Under the pieces are notes generated by a model. The model made no database searches. It was not told where the DNA came from and was given only the letters and a program-made list of their open reading frames with translations. The translations under genes were made by a program, and so were the position numbers. This document shows, one piece after another, positions 1 to 9,269 of a DNA stretch of 64,000 nt (position 1 is the first letter of the stretch; the number at the start of each line of letters is the position of its first letter). The stretch lies in the NCBI RefSeq assembly GCF_036541405.1, contig NZ_JAZHFS010000011.1:94353-158352 (forward strand), written 5' to 3'. The stretch is from Clostridium_AD frigoriphilum. GTDB lineage: Bacteria > Bacillota > Clostridia > Clostridiales > Clostridiaceae.

Positions 1-346
1 AATCATAGCCATTTAGTTTATAAAACTTACGAATTTCATTTAATACTTTCTCCATAAAAATCACATTAACACTTTCTTTAATCTCTTTTACATCTTCGGA
101 GACATTCGTTACAGCTTCTATTAATTCCGTCCTTTCATAAATTATCGAATTCTCATTCTGAGTTACCATGTCATATTGATCTTTATGTGAAGTTTGTCCA
201 TCTACAGTTGTATTTACATTTTTCAATATAGTCTCAAGCTCTATAGATCCCTTTTTTAATTCTATCTTTATTTCAGTTATATCATGTTCGAGTTTGGTCT
301 GTGTTTCTAATAATTTTACTAGCATAGCTTTAATTTCATTATCCAA
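1..346 (-). CDS. Hypothetical coiled-coil protein, 3' end beyond window
   Basis: An uninterrupted reading frame of 115 codons runs off the left edge. A TTG start is chosen because GGGGTGAG, a good ribosome site, lies just before it; an upstream GTG would sit inside that site. The visible protein is charged and mostly helical (Glu, Lys, Asn, Ile, no Cys) with heptad-like spacing, and I recognise no catalytic motif. It begins about 60 bp after the end of the histidine kinase gene on the same strand, so it could be the last gene of that unit. It does not resemble the response regulator KdpE. Function unknown. Confidence 0.6.
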   Translation of the reverse strand, partial: MDNEIKAMLVKLLETQTKLEHDITEIKIELKKGSIELETILKNVNTTVDGQTSHKDQYDMVTQNENSIIYERTELIEAVTNVSEDVKEIKESVNVIFMEKVLNEIRKFYKLNGYD

Positions 347-408
347 TGCTCTCACCCCATTAATTTTATTTTATTTAGATTTAACTTTAAGTAATGTGTT
401 TCATTAAT

Positions 409-2256
409 TTACTTCTCCACAGGCAAAGTAAATATAAAGGTACTTCCCTTATTAACTTCACTTTCACAATAGATTATTCCACCATGTGCCTCTACAATTC
501 CTTTTGCAATAGAAAGACCTATCCCTGAGCTTAGAAACTCTATATCGTAGGCATTTATTTTAACAAACCTTTCAAATATTCTCTCATGATATTCTCTAGG
601 AATCCCAGTGCCGTTATCTTTAACAAAAACTTTCATTTTATCTCCAAATATAAAAGCATCTATAACAATTTTCCCACCTGAGTTTGTATATTTTAATGCA
701 TTAGATACCAAATTATTCAATACCCATGTTATCTTTTCTTTATCAACAATGACATTTGGCAATTCTTCTCGTATACTACTTTCTAAAACAATTCCATTGC
801 TTTTAGCCTGTATTAAATAATTTTCAACACATTCACCTATAATCTTATTTATAGAATGCGGCTTTATATTGTATGCTGCTTTATCTGATTGTATTTTAGA
901 TAGTCTTAACAAATCACTAACTAAATCTGTAAGCTTTTCAGTCTCTTCTTTTATAGTAACCAAAAGTTCTTCTTGTTTTTCATTTATAGTTCCTACATTC
1001 TTTTCAAGTATTAATCCTACTCCCATCGTAATAGATGTAAGTGGGGTTTTAAACTCATGAGAAATAGTAGCTATAAAATCTGTTCGCACCTTTTCTAGTT
1101 GCCTATATTCAGTTATATTTTTTAAAAGTACTACTATAGCATTAGTTTCATTATCTTTATTATTAACTACCGTAACTATTAAATTAAAAAAATATGTTTT
1201 ATCATTTACTTTAAAACTTATTACCTTTTCAGCATTATCATTATCATTTTTATTGTTTACCACACAAAAGATATAATCATATATCTCCATATTTCCAATG
1301 GTCTCCAAAAAATGACTATTGATTATATTTTGTTCTAATACACCAAAAATGCTCTCACCTGAATCATTTAATAACTGAATTTTATAGCTAGCATCCAGAA
1401 CTATCAATGGATCTAAAATACTTTTCACAATAGCAATGGATTTATTTCTCTCTGAAAGCAACTTCCCAGTCGTACTTTGCTCAAATTCATAAAGCCTACA
1501 TGTCATATTGTTAAATTCTTGAGCTAACATTCCAATTTCATCATCATTTATTATAGGCGCTTGTTTATTAACTTCTCCTTCTTTAACTGATTTTATGGTT
1601 TCCATCAATAACAATATAGGCTTAAGGAACCTGTTTGTGTATATAAGAGATATTATTAGTCCCATAATTGCAGCTATAGTTGAAATTGACAATATAAGAT
1701 ACAAAGCATTTAATGCATTACTTTTAGCGTTATTTCTCCCGTTAAACATAGCCTTCTCATTTATATTAGACAAAACCACTAAATCATCTTTAGTTTTAAC
1801 TGCCAAAGGCGAAACTCGTGAATTATAAAACCTTATATTTTCATTGCTTGAGTGTACCTCTTGGTATTCTTGAAGCTTTGAGAAAGACTTAATAAACAGA
1901 AGATAGTCATCCCCTATCTTATTAGTTACATTCTCTTCTCCTACTTCAGTAATATTGTTTCTCTCCACATTGAGCCATTTATAAAGCTCATCATTACTAT
2001 TATAAATAGTATCAATTGAACTCTTATTTTGAAACGCTATGTACTGAAGAATTGCTTTATCCTGTGTTTCAATAATTTCAATCATTTTATTTGAGGCATC
2101 AATACTTTTATAGTTATTTGTTATTAACCCATCTATTTCTTTACTTAATCTATATACATTAAAACTTGATATAAGCCCAATCATTACTATAACTAAAACC
2201 AGGAATACATTAATAGTTGCTATTTTGTTTTTTAATGTTTTAATAGATAACACCAC
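409..2256 (-). CDS. Membrane sensor histidine kinase (HAMP-PAS-HisKA-HATPase)
   Basis: 615 aa. A TM segment near residues 12-33, an extracytoplasmic helical sensor to about 180, a second TM about 182-208, HAMP to about 258, a PAS domain about 275-385, then HisKA with the phospho-acceptor His400 in ISHEFKTP, and an HATPase_c domain with N box (NNLVSNALKYT), G1 box (DNGTGIP) and G2 box (GIGLSIAKG). It probably autophosphorylates on His400 and passes phosphate to a response regulator not present here. It starts 18 bp after the truncated kdpD, so the two are probably co-transcribed, and it may supply the kinase half that this KdpD lacks. That link is inferred from position; its sensor half is not the four-helix membrane block of KdpD. 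Confidence 0.88.
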   Translation of the reverse strand: MVLSIKTLKNKIATINVFLVLVIVMIGLISSFNVYRLSKEIDGLITNNYKSIDASNKMIEIIETQDKAILQYIAFQNKSSIDTIYNSNDELYKWLNVERNNITEVGEENVTNKIGDDYLLFIKSFSKLQEYQEVHSSNENIRFYNSRVSPLAVKTKDDLVVLSNINEKAMFNGRNNAKSNALNALYLILSISTIAAIMGLIISLIYTNRFLKPILLLMETIKSVKEGEVNKQAPIINDDEIGMLAQEFNNMTCRLYEFEQSTTGKLLSERNKSIAIVKSILDPLIVLDASYKIQLLNDSGESIFGVLEQNIINSHFLETIGNMEIYDYIFCVVNNKNDNDNAEKVISFKVNDKTYFFNLIVTVVNNKDNETNAIVVLLKNITEYRQLEKVRTDFIATISHEFKTPLTSITMGVGLILEKNVGTINEKQEELLVTIKEETEKLTDLVSDLLRLSKIQSDKAAYNIKPHSINKIIGECVENYLIQAKSNGIVLESSIREELPNVIVDKEKITWVLNNLVSNALKYTNSGGKIVIDAFIFGDKMKVFVKDNGTGIPREYHERIFERFVKINAYDIEFLSSGIGLSIAKGIVEAHGGIIYCESEVNKGSTFIFTLPVEK

Positions 2257-2274
2257 CTTAAATCGGCATACAAT

Positions 2275-3363
2275 TTATCTTAAAGGATCTGCAACCACAA
2301 CAACATCAATATATTTTGTATCTCTCATTATCCGTCGTACAATGGAACCTCTTAAAATTTCATGTAATCTAGTTCTCGCAGAGGGGCCCATTATTATCTG
2401 AGTTATATTTTTATCTGTTGCATACTCAATAATAGTCTTTACAGGATCTTTACATATATCAACCTTAAGGTGTACATCAAGCATCTCACATAGCTTTTTT
2501 AATTCTTCTATTTTCCTTGGTTCCTCTTTCCCATGGGCATAGGATATATTTGCATGTAGCACATAAAATTCTGCTTTTAGCATCTTTGCCGTTCTATAAC
2601 CCCGTCTAATTAAATATTCTGCATTAAACTTAAGATTAACACATACTAAAACTTTTTCCTGTGCTCCTATTAATCCCGCTACTTTCTTTTTATTCTTGTA
2701 TATTACAAGTTTTTCATCCACTTCATTTGCAACTTCTCTTAAAGTAAGCTCTCTTAATGCATTTAAATTGCCTATTCTAAAAAAATGATGTAAGGCGTCG
2801 TCAATTTTATCCTTTGAATAAACCTTTCCATCAACTATTCGCTCTCTAAGTGAATCAGGTGATACATCTATAACTTTAATTTCATCAGCAATGTCAATAA
2901 TTTTATCTGGTACCGTTTCTTTAACCTTAATTCCGGTCATTCTACTAACTATATCGTTTAAGCTTTCTAAGTGTTGAATATTAACTGCTGTGATAACATT
3001 TATACCATTATCTAATATTTCTAAAACATCTTCAAACCGCTTTTTATTTTTAGAAGTAGGTACATTAGTATGCGCTAATTCATCTATTACAACAAATTCT
3101 GGTTTTCGTGCTATAACGCCCTCTAAATCTAGTTCCTTTAATTTAACTCCTTTATAATCTATTTCTTTTAAAGGAAGAATCTCTAAGTTTCCTATTTGTT
3201 CTTCTGTTCCTTTTCTTCTATAGGTTTCTATAAGTCCTATAATAATATCTCTGTTGCTTTTTTTCATTTCATTAGCATCATGGAGCATTTGATAACTTTT
3301 ACCTACACCTGGAGCTGCTCCAATATATATTTTTAACTTTCCTTTTGTTTCATAAGCTGCCAT
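2275..3363 (-). CDS. kdpD: KdpD N-terminal sensor and USP domains only (split KdpD)
   Basis: 362 aa against about 900 for full KdpD. The conserved KdpD N-terminal domain has a Walker A motif GAAPGVGKSY (residues 15-24) and the family block around DELAHTNVP and AVNIQHLESLND. A universal-stress-protein domain fills about 230-362, with GPSARTRLHEILRGS near its end. The protein then stops: the four transmembrane helices, GAF region and kinase core are absent. The stop is clean and the next gene starts 18 bp on, so this looks like a settled short form, not recent damage. Stand-alone KdpD N-domains are known in some bacteria, and c-di-AMP binding to the USP domain is known in staphylococcal KdpD. 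The gene follows kdpC, but a terminator-like hairpin lies between them. Confidence 0.9.
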   Translation of the reverse strand: MAAYETKGKLKIYIGAAPGVGKSYQMLHDANEMKKSNRDIIIGLIETYRRKGTEEQIGNLEILPLKEIDYKGVKLKELDLEGVIARKPEFVVIDELAHTNVPTSKNKKRFEDVLEILDNGINVITAVNIQHLESLNDIVSRMTGIKVKETVPDKIIDIADEIKVIDVSPDSLRERIVDGKVYSKDKIDDALHHFFRIGNLNALRELTLREVANEVDEKLVIYKNKKKVAGLIGAQEKVLVCVNLKFNAEYLIRRGYRTAKMLKAEFYVLHANISYAHGKEEPRKIEELKKLCEMLDVHLKVDICKDPVKTIIEYATDKNITQIIMGPSARTRLHEILRGSIVRRIMRDTKYIDVVVVADPLR

Positions 3364-3480
3364 GTACTATCACATCCTAAATATATTTTTAAATAATTAA
3401 ATTTTCATACTTTCCATTAATCTTTAGGTACTATAATTGCATAAATATATGTTTTATGTGCTAAATACTATAATAATTAA

Positions 3481-3510
3481 AGCCAGACTGTTTAACCCTG
3501 CAGCCTGGCT
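3481..3510 (-). terminator. Terminator-like hairpin between kdpC and kdpD
   Basis: Inverted arms AGCCAG and CTGGCT extend inward, and the leftward transcript then reads TTTAATTATT. It could reduce read-through from kdpABC into the kdpD/kinase pair. Confidence 0.65.
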
Positions 3511-3559
3511 TTTAAAGTAACATAATACCAGCATAATAGCCTATAACAAAATTATTTTA

Positions 3560-4198
3560 TTATATCTTACCTTTGCTCTTTAATATATTTGCTATCTCTA
3601 AATTAGCTTTTAATACATTCACCCTTGGTTCTCCAAATATCCCTAGGGTTCTTCCTTCTGTATTTTTCGTTATAATATTATTTAAATCAGTTGTACTAAT
3701 ATTAGTAGCCTTGGCAACAGCTGCTACCTGTATCTTAGCAGACTCTGGACTAATATTAGGATCAAGTCCTGAAGCAGAACTTGTTAGTAAATCAGTAGGT
3801 ACATCTCCTGCTTTTAAACCAGGATGACTTTTCAAAAAATCATCCATATCTTTTTTTACTCTATCCATTAAAACAGGATTTGATGGGCCAAGATTAGAAG
3901 ACCCAGAAGTTACACCTGTATACGCAATATTACCTTTACTATCAGGCTTCAAATCTGCTTTTGTATAGATATTATAATTAGAATTTGAAACTCTAGAGCG
4001 AAAAAATCTTTCATCAGTAAAACTTTGCCCTATAAGCCCTGAGCCAACCTCTTTCCCATTAAGGCTAACCATACTTCCATTAGCCTTGTTGTTGAATAAC
4101 ACTTGACTTATTCCAGTCATAGCTAGAGGATATATTAAACCACATAAAGCAAAGAGTACCACACTTAATAATACTGATTTCTTTAACATATCTTTCAT
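3560..4198 (-). CDS. kdpC: K(+)-transporting ATPase subunit KdpC
   Basis: 212 aa, normal family length. One N-terminal transmembrane helix (about residues 8-28) precedes an outside domain with the KdpC hallmarks GLIGQSFTDERFF, SGSSNLGPSNP and ASGLDPNISPESA. KdpC stabilises the KdpFABC pump and helps the KdpA/KdpB coupling. It begins 29 bp after kdpB in the same leftward operon. Confidence 0.96.
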   Translation of the reverse strand: MKDMLKKSVLLSVVLFALCGLIYPLAMTGISQVLFNNKANGSMVSLNGKEVGSGLIGQSFTDERFFRSRVSNSNYNIYTKADLKPDSKGNIAYTGVTSGSSNLGPSNPVLMDRVKKDMDDFLKSHPGLKAGDVPTDLLTSSASGLDPNISPESAKIQVAAVAKATNISTTDLNNIITKNTEGRTLGIFGEPRVNVLKANLEIANILKSKGKI

Positions 4199-4227
4199 TT
4201 CTATCTCTCCTCATATAAAACCTAAGA

Positions 4228-6279
4228 TTAACCTAGGTTTAGAATTCTAAGCAATGGTGTAACTGCTAAATCCAATATTTTAATTCCTACAAAAGGAGCA
4301 ATAAGTCCACCTAATCCATAAATCAAAAGATTTCTACGAAGCAGAGCTTCTGATTTCATTGGTGTATATTTAACACCTTTCATTGCTATAGGAATTAAAG
4401 CTGGAATTATTATAGCATTGAATATTAAAGCTGAGAGTATGGCACTATGAGGCGTTGATAATCCCATAATATTTAGTACATTCATTCTTGGTATACCTGC
4501 TGCAAACATAGCTGGAATAATTGCAAAGTATTTTGCTACATCATTTGCTATACTAAAAGTAGTTAATGCACCTCTTGTTATAAGTAGTTGTTTACCAATT
4601 TCTACAACCTCTAATATTTTTGTAGGATCTGAATCAAGATCAACCATATTTGCAGCTTCTTTTGCTGCTGTAGTTCCACTATTCATTGCAATTCCTACAT
4701 CTGCCATGGCTAGCGCTGGGGCATCATTTGTTCCGTCTCCAGTCATGGCTACAAGCTTACCTAAATCCTGTTCTTTTTTAATTACGGCGATTTTATCTTC
4801 GGGCTTACATTCTGCTACAAAATCATCTACGCCAGCTTCCCTAGCTATAGTTGCTGCAGTAAGAGGATTGTCCCCAGTACACATGATAGTTTTAATTCCC
4901 ATTTCGCGAAGTCTTGCAAACCTTTCTGTAAGTCCCGGTTTTACGGTATCTTTTAAGTAAATAACACCGAATATCTCATTTCCTACACAAACAGTAAGTG
5001 GTGTACCACCAGCACTAGCAACTCTTATTACAGCAGCTTCTAAATCTGTAGGAGCTTTTCCATTGATTTTCTCCACATATTTAATTATAGAATCCGATGC
5101 ACCTTTTCGAATTTGAACTCCATTTGATAGGTTCATACCGCTCATTCTTGTCTGCGCCGTAAACTCTACAAATTCAGCATCTTTATAATCCTCTTCATTA
5201 ATTGAAACTCCTTGTTTTTTTGCAAGCTGAATTACTGATTTCCCTTCTGGAGTTGTATCTTTTATTGATGATATTAAAGATTGCACTCTAAGATCTTCTA
5301 AAGTATGTCTTCCCACAGGTATAAATTCAGCTGCGAGTCTGTTACCATACGTTATTGTTCCAGTTTTATCAAGAATCATTGTATCTACATCACCGCAAGC
5401 CTCGACTGCTTTACCAGACATTGCAATTACATTAAATCTTGTTACTCTATCCATTCCTGCTATTCCAATTGCTGAGAGAAGTCCTCCAATAGTTGTAGGA
5501 ATCAAACACACAAGCAATGCAATAAGCGTAGATACTTGCAACGTAACTTTAGAGTAACTAGCCATTGGATATAAGGTTACTATAACAATTAGAAATATTA
5601 GGGTTAAAGCTACAAGTAGCGTACTTAATGCAATTTCATTTGGTGTCTTTTTCCTCGAAGCACCTTCAACAAGTTTAATCATCTTATCTAAGAATGATTC
5701 TCCAGGAGTTACTGTTATTTCAACTTTAAGCCAATCACTAACAACCTTTGTTCCTCCTGTTACAGAACCAAAATCACCACCGGCTTCCTTAAGTACAGGT
5801 GCCGATTCTCCAGTAATTGCAGATTCATCAACTGATGCAAGCCCCTCAATTACTTCTCCATCATTAGGAATAAAGTCACCAGTCTCAACTAGAACCATAT
5901 CTCCTTTTTTTAATTCTACAGAACTTATCAATTTGAAATTTCCTTTTGAATCTAATAATTTTGCCGTTGAATCCGTTCGAGCTTTCTTTAAACTTTCAGC
6001 TTGAGCTTTTCCTCTTCCTTCAGCCACTGCTTCAGCAAAATTTGCAAACAGAACTGTAATAAGTAATATAAAGGATACAAGTCCATTATAAGCTCTAATA
6101 TTTTGTCCTTTATCACCAAATACATATGGGAAAAAGGTTAGAAATAAAGTTATCACAAACCCAATTTCAACTACAAACATAACAGGATTTTTCATCATGT
6201 ATTTGGGGTTTAGCTTTATAAAAGCGCCTTTAGTAGCCTCTTTAAGTATATCTCCAGTTATAATTTTTTTCTTACTCAT
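4228..6279 (-). CDS. kdpB: K(+)-transporting P-type ATPase subunit KdpB
   Basis: 683 aa, full length. The phosphorylation motif DKTGT has Asp304, the actuator loop TGES lies at 156-159, and hinge motifs TGDNPLTA and MTGDGTNDAPALA are intact. KdpB hydrolyses ATP to drive potassium uptake through KdpA under potassium limitation. Ser159 of TGES corresponds to the serine whose phosphorylation inhibits E. coli KdpB. The gene starts 19 bp after kdpA. Confidence 0.98.
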   Translation of the reverse strand: MSKKKIITGDILKEATKGAFIKLNPKYMMKNPVMFVVEIGFVITLFLTFFPYVFGDKGQNIRAYNGLVSFILLITVLFANFAEAVAEGRGKAQAESLKKARTDSTAKLLDSKGNFKLISSVELKKGDMVLVETGDFIPNDGEVIEGLASVDESAITGESAPVLKEAGGDFGSVTGGTKVVSDWLKVEITVTPGESFLDKMIKLVEGASRKKTPNEIALSTLLVALTLIFLIVIVTLYPMASYSKVTLQVSTLIALLVCLIPTTIGGLLSAIGIAGMDRVTRFNVIAMSGKAVEACGDVDTMILDKTGTITYGNRLAAEFIPVGRHTLEDLRVQSLISSIKDTTPEGKSVIQLAKKQGVSINEEDYKDAEFVEFTAQTRMSGMNLSNGVQIRKGASDSIIKYVEKINGKAPTDLEAAVIRVASAGGTPLTVCVGNEIFGVIYLKDTVKPGLTERFARLREMGIKTIMCTGDNPLTAATIAREAGVDDFVAECKPEDKIAVIKKEQDLGKLVAMTGDGTNDAPALAMADVGIAMNSGTTAAKEAANMVDLDSDPTKILEVVEIGKQLLITRGALTTFSIANDVAKYFAIIPAMFAAGIPRMNVLNIMGLSTPHSAILSALIFNAIIIPALIPIAMKGVKYTPMKSEALLRRNLLIYGLGGLIAPFVGIKILDLAVTPLLRILNLG

Positions 6280-6298
6280 AATATATCTACACCCCTTC

Positions 6299-7978
6299 CT
6301 AATGACCCAGCATTAAATGTTCTGCTATAGGTCCAAGCGCAAGTGCTGGCAAGAATGTCAAAGCACCTATTATTATTACAACACTAATTAAAATCACTAC
6401 AAATATGCTATTATCTGTTCTAAATGTAGCCATAGTTTCAGGAACAGCATGTTTAGATGCTAGAGAACCTGCAACAGCAAGCAATATTATTATTGATAAA
6501 TATCTTCCAAGGATCATCACAATACCAGTTGTAGTATTCGCAAACATTGTGTTTCCATTAAAGCCCGCAAATGCTGAACCGTTATTGGCTGCTGAGGATG
6601 TAAATTGATAAATCGTTTCAGTTAGTCCATGAAAGCCTGGGTTTGAAATTGAACTAAGTCCCATTTTTGTTGTAAGTGCCACGGCTGATGGAAATAATAT
6701 TATAAATGGATGCACGAGTATTGCAAGTGCGATCAATTTGATCTCTTTACCTTCTATTTTTTTACCTAAAAATTCAGGTGTCCGTCCAACCATTAAGCCT
6801 GCAATAAATACTGTGATTATTGCATACATCATCATATTCATAAACCCTACACCCTTACCACCGAATACTACATTGAGCATCATGTTCCATAATGGTACAA
6901 GTCCTCCCAGGGGCATCAAGGAATCATGCATAGTATTTACAGTTCCAGTAGTAAATGCGGTTGTAATCGTAGTAAATAGTGCTGATGCTGCTATACCAAA
7001 CCGGACTTCTTTGCCTTCCATATTACCCATAACTTGACTCAACCCTACTTTAGCTAAGTTTGGATTTCCTGCTTTTTCTGACATGTATATAACTGGAATC
7101 ACCATTACAAGTAATACTGCCATTGTTATAAAAATCATCCAACTCTGTTTTTTATTTTTTAGCATTAATCCAAAAGCAATAACTAATGCTCCAGGTAGTG
7201 CCATCATTGAAAGTAGTTCAACTAAATTTGAAAATGGAGTTGGGTTTTCAAAGGGATGCGCAGAGTTTGCATTAAAGAACCCTCCACCATTTGTTCCTAA
7301 ATGTTTTATTGATTCAAGGGATGCAACTGGCCCCATTGCAATATCTTGATATTTACTTTCTATTGTTGTTATAGTTTTATTGGGAGCAAGAGTTTGAGGT
7401 ACTCCTTGCGATACTAAAATCACTGTAACAAATATTGATAATGGAAGTAAAATTCTTGTAATTATTCTTGTCATATCTACGAAAAAATTTCCAAGTGTCT
7501 TTTTTCTGCCAATAATACCTCTCATAAATGCACTTGCAGCAGCAAAACCAGTAGATGCAGATGTAAACATTAAAAATGTGATTACTACCATCTGACTTAA
7601 ATAAGATACTCCTGATTCCCCAGCATAACCTTGTAGATTAGTATTTGTTATAAAGCTTACAGCTGTATTAAATGATAAATCTGGCTTCATTGCTGTTATA
7701 TTATTAGGATTGAAGATGTGCAAACTTTGTATCCTTAAAATAATATAAGCACATAAGCACATTATTGCATTTGATATTATTATTGCTAAGACATATGTTT
7801 TCCAAGTCATTTCATCCTTTTTAATCCCTGTAATCTTATAAATTAAATTATCAACTTTGTTAAATAACGGATCAACAAAGCTTTTTTCTCCACTTAGAAC
7901 ATTATAAACATATCTTCCTAAAGGAATAATAATTAAAACGAAAATAATTAACGGTATAATAATTTGCATAACATCCAT
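6299..7978 (-). CDS. kdpA: K(+)-transporting ATPase subunit KdpA
   Basis: 559 aa with about ten hydrophobic spans. It has the fourfold pore-loop layout of the SKT family, including GYAGESG, GTNGGGFFNANSAHPFENP and the later SAANNGSAFAG loop. It is the potassium-binding, channel-like subunit. A GGAGG site lies directly upstream, and the tiny kdpF gene ends 26 bp upstream. Confidence 0.98.
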   Translation of the reverse strand: MDVMQIIIPLIIFVLIIIPLGRYVYNVLSGEKSFVDPLFNKVDNLIYKITGIKKDEMTWKTYVLAIIISNAIMCLCAYIILRIQSLHIFNPNNITAMKPDLSFNTAVSFITNTNLQGYAGESGVSYLSQMVVITFLMFTSASTGFAAASAFMRGIIGRKKTLGNFFVDMTRIITRILLPLSIFVTVILVSQGVPQTLAPNKTITTIESKYQDIAMGPVASLESIKHLGTNGGGFFNANSAHPFENPTPFSNLVELLSMMALPGALVIAFGLMLKNKKQSWMIFITMAVLLVMVIPVIYMSEKAGNPNLAKVGLSQVMGNMEGKEVRFGIAASALFTTITTAFTTGTVNTMHDSLMPLGGLVPLWNMMLNVVFGGKGVGFMNMMMYAIITVFIAGLMVGRTPEFLGKKIEGKEIKLIALAILVHPFIILFPSAVALTTKMGLSSISNPGFHGLTETIYQFTSSAANNGSAFAGFNGNTMFANTTTGIVMILGRYLSIIILLAVAGSLASKHAVPETMATFRTDNSIFVVILISVVIIIGALTFLPALALGPIAEHLMLGH

Positions 7979-8004
7979 TTAATAGACCTCCTTATGAAAC
8001 GTCG

Positions 8005-8082
8005 TTAAAATTTTTCAGGATTGAAAAGAGCATAAAATAAATAAAGAAACAGCAATATTATAATTATTATTAGTCCAACCAT
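8005..8082 (-). CDS. kdpF: KdpF, 25-residue membrane peptide of the Kdp pump
   Basis: A 25-codon frame: one hydrophobic helix (VGLIIIIILLFLYLFYAL) ending FNPEKF. The closing R/N-PEKF is the KdpF signature. A GGGGGA ribosome site precedes the ATG. KdpF lies along KdpA and stabilises the complex. It is easily missed because of its size, but position and sequence are right. Confidence 0.88.
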   Translation of the reverse strand: MVGLIIIIILLFLYLFYALFNPEKF

Positions 8083-8100
8083 GCCAAATCCCCCTTATAT

Positions 8101-8208
8101 CTAATTATTATTATTATTATTAATAACTTGTCTTTCACACCACTTAATAAAAAAAGTAAATATTATATAAAAAGCAACTATAATTCCTAAAAATAATATG
8201 TCAAACAT
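8101..8208 (-). CDS. Small Kdp-operon membrane peptide, 35 aa
   Basis: A 35-codon frame with a good GGGGGGA site. It has one transmembrane helix (residues 3-22) followed by KWCERQ and a run of six Asn from an AAT repeat. Peptides of this type, ending in a charged C-E-R motif, are commonly found just upstream of kdpF/kdpA. Two small genes named kdpZ and kdpY occur at this place in Clostridium acetobutylicum, and this may be one of their relatives (from memory, not searched). Role unknown. Confidence 0.7.
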   Translation of the reverse strand: MFDILFLGIIVAFYIIFTFFIKWCERQVINNNNNN

Positions 8209-8713
8209 ACTTATCCCCCCTTCATAAAACTAACTCTTTTAATTTTTTCTATTTACTACAATATCGCATAAAGAGATTATAATCCCTATTAAGATTTTAC
8301 TACAGCTCTGATAAAGCTCGCTTAAAATGTTCTTGCATCCATTTTTGCTCATTAGGACAAACCATATACTCCGCTCATAGTTCTATCTCTATTATTGACT
8401 GTTATCCTTAGTATCATATATATTATTATGTTTATAGTAGATAACATTATATTAGAAATACTGTTAAGATGTTTCTTATACTCATCAACCATCTATTGGG
8501 TAAATAATGAATATGCCTGACTAATCATTATTAAAAATATTAGATCTAAACCTTTTACTTTACCTATTATTTTTAAAGTAGTAAGGGTTGTTGCTATTTT
8601 TATAAAATTAAGGTAATATACTATTATCTTTATTTTGTCGAAAATTGTTGTTTGTAATTATTATATAAATATATAGTGTACTTATTGTATAAATATTAAG
8701 AGGAGGCTTTAAA
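8209..8713. other. Intergenic region between kdp operon and 96-aa gene
   Basis: About 500 bp of AT-rich sequence holding the leader of the kdp operon (leftward). A 21-codon frame on the minus strand (ATG at 8367, ending near 8302) might be a relic or leader peptide. I looked for a c-di-AMP (ydaO-type) riboswitch and did not recognise one. A possible leftward -10 box TATAAT lies near 8277-8282, without a convincing -35. Confidence 0.4.
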
Positions 8714-9004
8714 ATGAAAATACTTATCAAGGAAACTATGAAAATTAATCATCTTAAAATTAGAGACGTTAACGATATAGAATTATCTTCTAGTATGGTG
8801 AATAAAGAAACGAAGCAATACGAAATGGATCAAAATGAGTATGAATGGTTAAAAGAATATATCAATAATAATGCAGAGACAGGAGTGGCCTTAGCATCCA
8901 GAGGAAGTTATAAAACTTGCAAAAATTTTATAAATCACCGCTCTCTTACACATGATGTAATTACAATAAGAAAAAGAGTGGTTGGTATGAGCGTAAAAAA
9001 ATAG
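8714..9004 (+). CDS. Hypothetical protein, 96 aa
   Basis: A strong AGGAGG site lies 8 bp before the ATG, supporting real translation. The protein is soluble, charged and not recognised. Its end is odd: the stop falls just after a run of seven A (8994-9000), and the bases after the run encode a KdpD-like fragment in shifted frames. The C-terminus may therefore be fused to decayed DNA, and the original protein may have ended differently. Confidence 0.5.
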   Translation: MKILIKETMKINHLKIRDVNDIELSSSMVNKETKQYEMDQNEYEWLKEYINNNAETGVALASRGSYKTCKNFINHRSLTHDVITIRKRVVGMSVKK

Positions 9005-9077
9005 AAGATTTAAAAAGTTATGTGAGCAACTTAATGCAGAACTTAAGGTTGAAGAATGTAGAGATCCTGTTCATTAA
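8998..9077 (+). pseudogene. Decayed fragment of a second kdpD (USP domain)
   Basis: Read with one frame change, the DNA encodes KIEDLK followed by KLCEQLNAELKVEECRDPV. This matches the USP segment of the intact KdpD in this window (KIEELKKLCEMLDVHLKV, then ICKDPV) at most positions. A stop follows at 9075-9077. It is on the opposite strand to the working kdp operon, so it is a relic of another copy, not its tail. Confidence 0.7.
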
Positions 9078-9180
9078 AATATATACCTAATCTAAGGTGA
9101 TATATTCTAATAGTATGAGACAATTTCTTATAAGGTTTTTATTGATTGTTATTTTTCTTTATACTATATTAATTAAAGAA

Positions 9181-9212
9181 AACCCACAACTAATTAATTA
9201 GTTATGGGTTTC
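9181..9212 (-). terminator. Terminator after the hydrogenase gene
   Basis: Near-perfect hairpin around AACTAATTAATTAGTT with GC arms, followed leftward by a T-rich stretch. A nearly identical palindrome stands at 33441-33474. A second hairpin without a T run (11-bp arms, 9227-9252) lies between it and the gene. Confidence 0.75.
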
Positions 9213-9269
9213 TGATCCGACTCCATAGAAGAAACTGGAAACAGTTTCTTCTTGCTAATATTTTCTATT

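Noticed and set aside
8221..8700. c-di-AMP (ydaO) riboswitch before kdp
   Set aside because: I looked for the conserved GGGTA and GCCG-type blocks in the leftward leader and found none.
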